In this document: one piece after another, positions 13,643-20,776 of the stretch
Layout: every line of letters starts with the position of its first letter
Numbering within the stretch: position 1 is the first letter of the stretch
DNA from: Undaria pinnatifida
Taxonomy: Eukaryota > Sar > Phaeophyceae > Laminariales > Alariaceae
Reading direction: 5' to 3'
DNA length: 64,000 nt
Assembly: GCA_012845835.1 (NCBI GenBank)
Contig: JABAKD010000014.1
Location: forward strand, 7,837,074-7,901,073
Translations under genes and position numbers: made by a program
Notes under the pieces: model-generated
What the model was told of the DNA's origin: nothing
Database searches by the model: none
Seen by the model: only the letters and a program-made list of their open reading frames with translations

Positions 13643-16600
13643 GAAAGCGCTTCTGGACGACACAGTCGTGTCGACCAGGGCGGTATATCAATGGCGAGAG
13701 CTGTATATCAACAGCAATCAAAACTGAAGCGAAAGCACTTCTGGTCGACACAACCGTGTCGACCGGGGCGGTGTATCAGCCACGATCAGCAAAGCGAAAT
13801 CATCTCTGGCGCAGCTGCATATCACCAGCGCGGTACAGCTGTATATCAACAGCAATAAATAAACCTAAAGCGAAAGCATCTCTGGACGACACAGCCGTGT
13901 CGACCAGGGCGGTGTATCAATGGCGAGAGCTGTATTATCAACCGCAATCAAAACTGAAGCGAAAGCACTTCTGGTCGACACAGCCGTGTCGACCTGGGTG
14001 GTGTATCAACCGCGATCAGCAAAGCAAAAGCATCTCTGGCGCCGCTGTATATCACCAGCGCGGTATAGCTGTATATCAACAGCAATCAAAACTAAAGCGA
14101 AAGGGCTTCTGGACGACACAGCCGTGTCGACCTTGGCCGTGTATCAACCGCGATCAGCAATACAAAAGCATCTCTGGCGCAGCTGCATATCACCAGCGCG
14201 GTATAGCTGTATATCAACAGCAATAAAAACTAAAGCGAAAGGGCTTCTGGACGACACAGCCGTGTCGACCTGGGCGGTGTATCAACCGCGATCAGCAAAG
14301 CAAAAGCATCTCTGGCGCAGCTATATATCACAAGCGCGGTATATCAACCACGATCAGCAAAGCGAAAGCATATCTGAGCTATATATCAACAGCAATCGAA
14401 AATAATGGCGAAAGCACTTCTGAACGACACTGCCGTGTCGACCTGGGCGGTATATCAACCGCTATCAGCAAAGCAAGAGCATATTCGGCGCAGCTGTATA
14501 TCACCAGTGCGGTATAGCTGTATATCAACAGCCATCAGAAATATATGCGAAAGCATTCCTGGACCAAACAGCCGTGTCGACCAGGGCGGTATATCAACCG
14601 CGAAAGCTGTATATCAACAGCAATCAAAAACGAAAGCGAAAGCACTTCTGGTCGACACAGCCGTGTCGACCTGGGCGGTGCCTCAACCGCGAACAGCAAA
14701 GCAAAAGCATCTCTGGCGCAGCTGTATATCACCAGCGCGGTATAGCTGTATATCAGCAGCAATAAATACAAATAAATAAAGCGAAAGCGCTTCTGGACGA
14801 CACCGCCGTGTCGACCAGGGCGGTATATCAATGGCGAGAGCTGTATATCAACAGCAATCAAAACTGAAGCGAAAGCACTTCTGGTCGACACAGCCGTGTC
14901 GACCTGGGCGGTGTATCAGCCACAATCAGCAAAGCGAAATCATCTTTGGCGCAGCTGTATATCACCAGCGCGGTATAGCTGTATATCAACAGCATTAAAT
15001 AAAAATAAATAAAGCGAAAGCACTTCCGGACGACACAGCCGTGTCGACCTGGGCGGTGTATCAACCGCGATCAGCAAAGCAAAATCATCTCTGGCGCAGC
15101 TGCATATCACCAGCGCACTCTATCAACCGCGATCAAAGCGAAATCATGTATGACGCACACCCTATCTACCGCGATCAAAGCGAAATCATGTATGACGCAG
15201 CGGTATCTACACCGACCAAGCTATAGCATGTCTGGCGCAGCGGTGTCGACCAGGGTGGTGTATCAGCAAAGCAACAGCATGTCCGGCGCAGCTGTATATC
15301 ACCAGCACGGTCTATCAACCGCGATCAGCAAACGGAAAGCTTTTCTGGCGCAGCTGTATATCAACAGCAATCAGCACAGCAAACCCTTCTCAGGCACCGC
15401 CCCGCAGACATATGTAACATAGCCAGCACGTCCGTATATCAACAATGGGCAGCAGAGCCGAAAGCATGCCTGGACCACACAGCCGCGTCGATCAGAGCGG
15501 TAAATCACCCGCGATCAGCAAAGCGTATGGCAGCAGCTACTAGCGAGCAGATCATGTAAAATAAAATGACATCGGCAATACGTCACACTGCTGTATAGCC
15601 GTGCTTTGTACTTTAGGAAGGGTAAGGCGTGGTCTAATCAGATAAGTACAAGTATCGAGGTTGTACAAGTACCGAGGTTGGTACTGCAAATCGTTTCCAA
15701 AACAAGAGCGATATATCAACCGCGATCAGCAAAGCGTACATCAGCAGCTAGCCACCAGCAAAGCAACAGGGCGTGGTCAGTCATAAGCCACAACCTACAT
15801 CAGGAGTTACCACGCAGAAGCCCCGAGTATTGTTCCATATCATACACGAAATACCAGCAATGTCATGCACGAAACGCCCTCAGTAGCACGGAGCCTGGTA
15901 CTTCTCATCAGGCATGGGGTGTGGCTGGATACAGCAGATAGATAATACAAAATAGACAATAATATCGGGACACTACATCCTGTACAGCCGTGCTTGGTAC
16001 TTGGCTGAAGTGTAAGGCGTGGTCTCTTCGGATACATACAAGTACCGAGGTTGGTACTGCTGATTGTTTCCAAACATGGAAATAAAACAACATACCTGGT
16101 AAATGGAAGGTACCAGATATATGTGGAACTAAATATGTCTACATTAAACCGTGCAGCCCAGCCGCCTCTGGTACGTTGTATCCTGGTGCCTAAACTCGTA
16201 GCTAAGGCCGTGTATCCTGGTGCAATACTCGTAGGGCACAGGACAGGGTAGCATGCAACCCACGCCCCCCAGACAACGCCTTTCGCCTGGCGGCCTGGCT
16301 ATAGTATACTAAGTAGGTCCCGCAGCCTACGGACTATCCTGACGAAAACAATGCTTCTGAGGGGCGGTGTCATATTCCTTGTATTATTGGATCTCAAATC
16401 ATGGAAACATGTCTGATCCGGGTTGACTTGCTTTACGATCTTGTTATGGAAGGGCCCACCACCATGTACAGCAGTACCGGTACGTTCGTTGTGCGCTGGG
16501 CATTCTAGGGTATACCTGGTATAGAGAAGGTCAAAACACCCGATATCCCTGGCTGCTGTTGTGAGCACGCACTACGGGGCAGTTGTTCGTACGTTGTAGT

Positions 16601-19600
16601 GTAATACCGCGCCCGACCAACCCCCATGCCGACTACTTGCCCGAAGGCCTTTTTTCTGTTCGTGGAACTACATATTTATGAATAGATAAAAGAAACAGTG
16701 CCATCATCAGCACTCGAAGAGCGACGCAACAGAAACAGTCGCTCGACAGCAGAGGCCACGGGAAACGACTGCTATTCATTGGTGGTGTGCTCAATCTGCT
16801 GGTGGAAATCCTGCTGCATACCTGGTATATGCATACGGTAGTACTGCTGTACGAGGTGCGTGCGAAAACGTCAGCTACATGTTAGTTGTAGCTCGAAGGA
16901 TAATAAGTGGTTTGTATACTTCTCCAAGCTGTCCATCTGGTCGCATCCACCCATCCATGTCAGCTTTCTCCCATATTTCAGTGCGATCATAACGCCATAA
17001 GACCTCTACGAGTGGGTTTTACTGCGTAAACGGAGGCAAGCAAACCTGCGAGCCCCGCCTGGGTACTCATGTCACCGTACACGCCAGTTCACGCCACGGA
17101 GTTTAGCCCCCGAGATAAGTCCCATACACGCGGCTCCCCAAGTTGCTTGGGTCTTGTGCTCCTTCCTGCTCCGAAGAAAGCTGTCGTATTGGTGCAGGTT
17201 CGTATTTGGAATTGTGCAAAACGGGGAGTCCGCGAAGTCCACTCCACGGCTAGAGCGGCGGCAGTCAGTCCCAACGACAGAGCCGCCTGGGACGACGCGG
17301 ACGACAATCTCCTCGTATCCTCAGTATTTCTCCTTCAACGTATGTTCTCTGGCTTTGGGTTCGTGGGAAACATGCACAATGATCGATGTGGCCTAGATTC
17401 TCCAAGTAATTCACCGGTTCCAAATCATGGAGCCACCTCCGTACCATCGATGTCTCATTTTCTGGAAACCCGATTTTACTGGGCGGATACGTAGTAAACG
17501 CAAGCTTGACTGTGAGCCGGCGGTAGACTGTTATCCTTGCGGGCGGTTTCGCTGGAGTTCGAACCCCGTGTGGTTCACGCGTATTTATGCGCGGATTCGT
17601 TTCGAAACCTCTTTGCCGCCGAAAGTTTGAGAGCTCGAGTTGCTGAAAATCGATGCAAATCGACGAGCAGTGGAAATGCTGAACTCTCTTGGCGATAAAC
17701 ATGAAGGCACGTAACCTCTCCCTCATTGATGCTGTGTCGCGGTGCTTGGGCGGCTGCGACGAAAGCAGGGCGAGGCCGAGAAGCGCATAGTATCGGAGGG
17801 GGAAAGCGCGAGCAATGAGGAAGCCCGCGGCGATCAAAGGGAGGTGGCCTTGAAGAGCCGTTGCGAGGCGCTGCTAGGCGAGCGGAAGGCGATGCAGGTG
17901 TGTGTTGATACTGCGTGAACCGGGAAATCACTCGCAATATTCAGATGCATTATTACTATTGACGGTATGATATTATTATTTATTGTTTGACATCGGACAC
18001 CGTGCAGCCTGAGAGTCGTCCTACGCTGCGGGTGCAGCAGGTTCCAAGAAGTTTCTGAGCTTCAAACATGAGGGTATCTGTCAAAAATATCTCACCATCA
18101 CCCGAACCATGACTTCGAAGACGTTCGTTTGCGTAGCCCGGTATCTGTCAAAAATATCTCACCATCACCCGAACCATGACTTCGAAGACGTTCGTTTGCG
18201 TAGCCCGACCGACACTTCTATATGCGCTATTAATAGTACTAAAATCAAGTATACTCGTAAATTTTCCACACTATCCGATAGTTTCACGTTGGTGGAAACC
18301 AACCGGTCAGACACAGAGCCATCCCACGGTAAGGTTGCAGCATTAGTCCCATCACTCCTCACATGAGGAACTCAATATCTCACCCGAAAAATGAATTCGA
18401 AGGCATTCATTCGCACATCCCGACCAAGCTTCTATGCCTTAGTCCTAAAACAATTTGTACTCGTGAAATTGCTTTACTAACCGGTAGTTCCTCACATGAG
18501 GAGCTCAATTGGCCAGGGACTTTTTGATGCAAAAAACTGCAACCCCTATTGTGGGATGTCTCCACAATTAGTTAATTCAACCACTGCAACCCCTACCATA
18601 TGGGATGACTCCTAAGTATCAACATCGATCACACTCGAAAACAGTCCCAGAAAGACGGAGAAAAAGAATACCAAAAAAAAACCAAGGCGTCGAAAAATCA
18701 CGGATTATGGCGGCATCGGCGGTCGTTCTGTAGTCGTGCATCGTTGAGCGATTTGCCGCTTCCACTGCCTTCACCGGGTGTATTATCCTTGCAGCGAACG
18801 CCTACCTTGGGTAGGGGTAGATTTATAGCTGGCAAGTTTTTGTCTAACGACGGAGCTCTTCAACTGCAGCACTACCAACACACCGATGGAACAGAACGTT
18901 TTTGTGCTAGACATCAATATTCGTTGTATACCTGGGCCATGAGCGCTTTCATCGAGTTTGACCTACGTCACTTTTTCGTTTGTCAAATTCAGCTTTTGGG
19001 TGAGGTAAAGAGCTCCTCAAGCGAAGTACACCCTAACGTTGTCATGAATCTGGTGGCATGCTGCTTCCCTTGCTTTTTTTCACCGGGATTCTTCTTTCTG
19101 CAGCATGTGTGGTGCTGGCCCAGGTCAACGAAATTCTTCCGAAAACAGTTGTTATTTATTAGTGCCGTTCCGAAACGAGGTTTTCATCTGGTGCCGCCGT
19201 TATAGTCAAAACGCCACGGATGCACGACACCCTCATAAAACCCGGTCCGTCCCCAGTAAGACCCGATATTTTTCGACAACAAAATTGACTCCAGCAGCGC
19301 TTCGCATGATCAGGTCTTCTATCACTAGCCCTTCTATTACTAACCAAGACTCGCTGCGCTCCCTGACTACCCGCCAAAGCGCCACATCGCCTTCCCACGC
19401 AAGCTCCACCTCTCCATCTGAAACACGATCATCCAAAATATAGTGGAGCAGAGGACGCAGGCGATCCCCATCCCCGCCAGCACTAGCCAATAAAATATCA
19501 CACAGCGATTCCCACCCAGGGTCCAACACTCCACTTGAAAGGCGACCATCCAACTATTATGAAGTAGGAATTTCAGTCCCCCCCCCTCCCCCCGCCGTCC

Positions 19601-20776
19601 TTCTTCCTCCCTTCTCCCCACCCACACTACCCACACAAAAATATCACGCGGCCTTTCCCACCAACGCCCCACCTCTCCCTCTGAAAACCCGACCCCCAGA
19701 CTATTATGGAGCAGAAAGTTCAGGTGCTCGTCGACAACGTGGCAGATTCTGCATTTGCAGTTCTCAACTTCGTTTCGGGGGATGGAGACACTGATCTTAA
19801 CGGTTCCGGCAAATACCATCTCCCAGACATCCACAACCGTACGGCATCTGCTGCGGAAGGCGCAGCAGCGACAGCAGCAAGGGCGGGAGTAGGGACAAGA
19901 GAGGGGGTGGAAGAAGGAGTGGGGCAAGGGATGGGAGGGGAGGTTGCTGGAAGTAGTTCGCCAGCCGCTAGAGACGCCGGAAGGGCTCTTAGCAAGGACT
20001 TGGGCCAGCTGCGGAGGTTGGTCCAGGCGGCTATTACAGCGCTACGGAACGCTGATATCGAAGATCACGAGAGAGCAGACACTCGCCAACGAGAAGAGAA
20101 CCATCAGGAGGCGGTGGGCTATCGGCGGCCAGAGGGTTATGAGAATGCGGGGAGCCTTGGGTCCTCGCAACCGCAAGCAGCAACAGCAGCAGCGGCGATG
20201 GAATGTCAGCGTGCAGAGGGCGTAGAGTCATCGCCGCCACAAGCAATGACAACAACGGCAGCGGTGGAAGGTACCGGCGCCGATTACAGGGCAGCATCGC
20301 CCCTACTCGCACCGTCGAACGGAATTGACCACGGTCGAGAACACATATCTGGACAAGTAGAACACAACAGCGCTACCGCGATGGCCCCCTCCCAGGCCAC
20401 CATCGCCGCCGCCGCCGCCGTTGCCACCACAACGTCTGCCGCCGGCGGAGGCGATCCGGTGGGACGTCACCCGCAAAACATTGCTACACACGTGCAAATT
20501 TTCGGGCATCCACAAGTCGCTGCGCATCTGAAAAATGGTGCTGCACACCCGCAAAACGCTACGCATCCGCAAGTTGCTGTGCACCCGAACGTTGCTGAGC
20601 ACCCGAGAGTTGCTCTGCATCCAAATGTTGCGACGCGTCCTCCCGCTGCTGCTGCTCCTCCTTCCAATGGTTCCCCAAGCGCTGATGGTCCTACAGCCGA
20701 TGTCCCAGCGCTAAAACCACAAGGTTACTCACACGAGCCTCTGGCCGGCCGCAACTGGCAACATAACAAAGAGTGA
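568..20776 (+). CDS. host gene: low-complexity and coiled-coil protein, six exons, 5' end missing
   Basis: I join exons 568-1232, 2479-2599, 2843-2958, 3449-3689, 17769-17897 and 19700-20776. Their lengths sum to 2349 nt, exactly 783 codons with the stop, and the phase agrees at all five junctions. Donors read CAG/GTGCGT, CAG/GTAAGC, CAG/GTACAA, CAG/GTAAGC and CAG/GTGTGT. The N-terminal part is Ser/Thr/Gly-rich. It is followed by charged heptad-like coiled coil across exons 1-5, and a long Ala/Ser/His-rich tail closes the protein. I do not recognise a family and assign no function. A scaffold or cytoskeleton-type role would only be a guess from the coiled coil. The oddity is a 14-kb intron 4 filled with satellite DNA. 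Exons 1-4 are the firmest. Exons 5 and 6 could belong to another gene, although their phase fits. Confidence 0.55.
1233..2478 (+). other. intron 1, carrying a dispersed repeat and a decayed exon-like copy
   Basis: It runs from GTGCGT to CGTTCCAG. It contains the dispersed repeat at 1457-1701 that recurs at 25930-26182. It also contains, near 2214-2275, a stretch resembling the start of exon 2 (the run ACAAGGTGTCGATGGA matches ATAAGGTATCGATGGA) but out of the coding phase. Confidence 0.5.
1457..1701. repeat. dispersed repeat, copy 1 (second copy 25930-26182)
   Basis: About 245 bases align with 25930-26182 through shared blocks such as TTTAACGAACG, GGCTGCTCGACACAAGGAA, ACCGTATTTCAGGAGATAC and GGAGCTGGTTT. 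One + frame is open here, with similar residues in the second copy (TVFQEI, PGAG). It may be a fragment of an old transposon gene, but I do not recognise it. Confidence 0.55.
2479..2599 (+). CDS. exon 2 (coiled coil)
   Basis: It starts after CGTTCCAG and ends CACCAG before GTAAGC. One base completes the split Arg codon, then 40 codons follow. The product is strongly charged and heptad-like (for example LLEDLEEVQTDK and LREKLERLVQSEIEARV), typical of a coiled coil. It ends on a codon boundary. Confidence 0.7.
2843..2958 (+). CDS. exon 3 (coiled coil)
   Basis: It starts after TTTGGTCCAG in phase 0, matching the end of exon 2, and ends AAGCGCAG before GTACAA in phase 2. It encodes a continued charged helix including EILRRQLDGLRVEA and LREEIRRLKR. 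An alternative next exon beginning at 3026 also fits phase but meets a stop soon, so I prefer splicing directly to 3449. Confidence 0.68.
3449..3689 (+). CDS. exon 4 (coiled coil and Ser/Gly linker)
   Basis: It starts after CGATACAG and supplies the one base needed by exon 3. It ends GGACAG before GTAAGC on a codon boundary. It encodes about 80 residues with a clear helix (RTVRELDRVRAENKELKERV) followed by a Ser/Gly/Asp-rich linker. Confidence 0.7.
4332..4376. repeat. GATCTAGAT-rich microsatellite
   Basis: Short tandem copies of GATGATCTA/GATCTAGAT lie in the intron just upstream of the 30-bp duplication. Confidence 0.7.
4411..4470. repeat. 30-bp tandem duplication
   Basis: Two 30-bp units starting AGTTGGTTGATGGGTGAGG sit head to tail. 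They differ only at the final base. Confidence 0.85.
4476..4560. repeat. palindrome-rich cluster of GGAAGCTTCC-like motifs
   Basis: Repeated GGAAGCTTCC and GGAAGCTTTC motifs occur in both orientations. They allow several overlapping hairpins, including pairing of the left TTTCCGCGGAAGC with the right CCTTCCACGGAAA. Confidence 0.55.
5062..5100. repeat. 12-bp tandem repeat
   Basis: Three tandem copies of a unit reading TACGGTAGACGC. Confidence 0.75.
5377..5441. repeat. 65-bp direct repeat, copy 1
   Basis: Identical to 6004-6068. It begins CTGTAGTATTCTTCTGCGG and ends GAGGCCTCCT. Read on the - strand, both copies start a short open frame (MIGEAAEEYY). Confidence 0.85.
5846..6006 (-). repeat. 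161-bp identical block, copy 1, with an open - frame
   Basis: This block appears base for base identical to 17321-17481, with unrelated flanks on both sides. On the - strand it is open and encodes about 52 residues including IGFPENETSMVRRWLHDLEP and HIDHCACFP. Here the frame extends to a 122-residue product (5667-6035, -). I do not recognise the protein. It could be a duplicated exon or a transposon fragment. Confidence 0.7.
6004..6068. repeat. 65-bp direct repeat, copy 2
   Basis: Identical to 5377-5441. It abuts the 161-bp block directly, overlapping it by three bases. Confidence 0.85.
6958..7000. repeat. (AAAAT)n low-complexity tract
   Basis: An A-rich tract with an AAAATAAAAT pattern. 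A similar tract lies at 5503-5536. Confidence 0.7.
7005..7055 (-). ncRNA. possible tRNA-derived SINE head (A- and B-box-like)
   Basis: On the - strand there is TAGCTGAGCGG, a full match to the pol III A-box consensus. About 27 bases later comes GGTTGCAGGCC, a partial match to the B box. A T-rich tract follows. It does not fold into a proper tRNA with 7-bp acceptor pairing that I can see, so a SINE relic or chance is likelier than a tRNA gene. Confidence 0.25.
7050..7420. other. GC-rich stretch, no firm gene
   Basis: Strongly GC-rich sequence within the intron. A 114-residue frame is open on + (7076-7420; Pro/Arg-rich, then ERYLYWVADELYLAGRVLAA) and others are open on -. GC-rich DNA leaves frames open by chance, and I do not support a gene. 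The last 70 bases (CGCAGCAGAAGCGGGTT onward) recur at 9158. Confidence 0.35.
7358..9520. repeat. diverged repeat field of about 300-bp modules
   Basis: A module of about 300 bp occurs near 7440-7720, 8750-9060 and 9230-9500. It is recognised by a core reading GACCCATGTCAGCCATA and by a preceding TGCGTNAGCAT-type block. A larger unit beginning CGCAGCAGAAGCGGGTT recurs at about 7363 and 9158. At 8930-8970 there is a 12-bp tandem repeat (GGTCGGTATAGC, three copies). The phrases TATATCAACAGC and GATCAGCAAAGC link this field to the satellite that follows. Confidence 0.6.
9520..15540. repeat. satellite array with ~138-bp and ~90-bp unit spacings
   Basis: Repeated units contain, in order, GCACTTCTGG, CGACACAGCCGTGTCGACC, a GCGGTGTATCAACCGCGATC block, CAGCAAAGCAAAAGCAT, GGCGCAGCTGTATATCACC and GTATATCAACAGCAATC. 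Core-to-core distances I measured are 138 (13976-14114, 14114-14252, 12765-12903), 141, 90 and 89 bp. The short form lacks the AGCAAAG...GGTATAGC half. Homogeneity is highest at 12.5-15.1 kb and falls toward both ends. The core CGACACAGCCGTGTCG is an inverted repeat with a 6-bp stem. Long + frames exist because the common lengths are near multiples of three and the unit has few stops in those frames. I do not call them genes. Confidence 0.85.
13611..13641. repeat. poly(A) tract inside the satellite
   Basis: About 30 consecutive A residues replace the usual short A-rich spacer of one unit. They could reflect slippage or an inserted tail. Confidence 0.8.
15591..15704. repeat. dispersed repeat, copy 1 (second copy 15981-16076)
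   Basis: It shares GTAAGGCGTGGTCT and ACAAGTACCGAGGTTGGTAC with 15981-16076. Inside this copy a segment reading ACAAGTANCGAGGTTG is itself doubled. Confidence 0.65.
15981..16076. repeat. dispersed repeat, copy 2
   Basis: Partner of 15591-15704. The interval between them holds no gene I can support, nor does 16077-17320. Confidence 0.65.
17321..17481 (-). repeat. 161-bp identical block, copy 2
   Basis: Identical to 5846-6006 by eye, in the same orientation, near the other end of the same putative intron. The - frame is open here too, and upstream of the shared block it reads different residues (TYPPSKIGFPEN instead of EYYSKIGFPEN). Confidence 0.7.
17769..17897 (+). CDS. exon 5 (coiled coil)
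   Basis: It starts after GAAAGCAG with a pyrimidine-rich run further upstream, and ends ATGCAG before GTGTGT. It is 43 codons, phase 0 at both ends, as exon 4 and exon 6 require. The product is highly charged (GEAEKRIVSEGESASNEE, then LKSRCEALLGERKAMQ). That fits the same coiled coil, but no homology is known to me. Confidence 0.55.
18074..18207. repeat. 67-bp perfect tandem duplication
   Basis: Units 18074-18140 and 18141-18207 are identical and begin GTATCTGTCAAAAATATC. The lack of differences suggests a recent event. It lies in the intron between exons 5 and 6. Confidence 0.9.
18316..18611. mobile_element. MITE-like element, family 1 copy 1
   Basis: The left end GAGCCATCCCACGGTAAGG is inverted at the right end as CCTACCATATGGGATGACTC. 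The interior is similar to 24513-24767 (shared TCCTCACATGAGGAACTCAAT and AATGAATTCGAAGG). It has no coding capacity. A second copy of the right-end motif lies near 18542-18560, so the right side may be partly duplicated. I see no target duplication. Confidence 0.6.
19397..19735. repeat. three degenerate copies of the exon 6 acceptor region
   Basis: The acceptor and exon start (acceptor at 19699, exon reading ACTATTATGGAGCAG) are echoed at 19553 (ACTATTATGAAGTAGG) and about 19436 (AATATAGTGGAGCAG). Each is preceded by a similar TCCACCTCTCCATCTGAAA-like tract. Spacings are 147 and about 117 bp. Only the last copy keeps a proper pyrimidine-rich CCCCCAG acceptor. Confidence 0.6.
19700..20776 (+). 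CDS. exon 6, last exon (coil, then Ala/Ser/His-rich tail)
   Basis: The exon begins after GACCCCCAG in phase 0 and runs 358 codons to a TGA at 20774-20776. The first third includes QVLVDNVADSAFAVLNFV and a helical stretch DLGQLRRLVQAAITALRNA. The rest is Ala/Thr/Ser-rich. Near the C-terminus there is a short repeat of about 8-9 residues of the type HPxVAxHPNVA. If it is not spliced, the ATG at 19706 would give an independent 356-residue protein. I prefer the exon because the acceptor and phase fit. Confidence 0.55.
   Translation, partial: TIMEQKVQVLVDNVADSAFAVLNFVSGDGDTDLNGSGKYHLPDIHNRTASAAEGAAATAARAGVGTREGVEEGVGQGMGGEVAGSSSPAARDAGRALSKDLGQLRRLVQAAITALRNADIEDHERADTRQREENHQEAVGYRRPEGYENAGSLGSSQPQAATAAAAMECQRAEGVESSPPQAMTTTAAVEGTGADYRAASPLLAPSNGIDHGREHISGQVEHNSATAMAPSQATIAAAAAVATTTSAAGGGDPVGRHPQNIATHVQIFGHPQVAAHLKNGAAHPQNATHPQVAVHPNVAEHPRVALHPNVATRPPAAAAPPSNGSPSADGPTADVPALKPQGYSHEPLAGRNWQHNKE

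Larger units (their letters stand above)
3690..17768 (+). other. intron 4, about 14 kb, repeat-filled
   Basis: The interval from the exon 4 donor to the exon 5 acceptor contains no exon I can defend. It holds short tandem and palindromic repeats (4.3-4.6 kb), duplicated blocks (5.38-6.07 kb), a GC-rich stretch (7.05-7.42 kb), repeat modules (7.36-9.5 kb), a satellite (9.5-15.5 kb) and further duplicated blocks to 17.48 kb. From 3.69 to 4.3 kb and from 6.07 to 6.95 kb I see nothing specific. It is an intron only if exons 5 and 6 truly belong to the same gene. Confidence 0.45.

Noticed and set aside
9520-15540. CRISPR-like array
   Set aside because: Units are long, variable and contiguous with no unique spacers, and the sequence is eukaryotic. 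It is a satellite.
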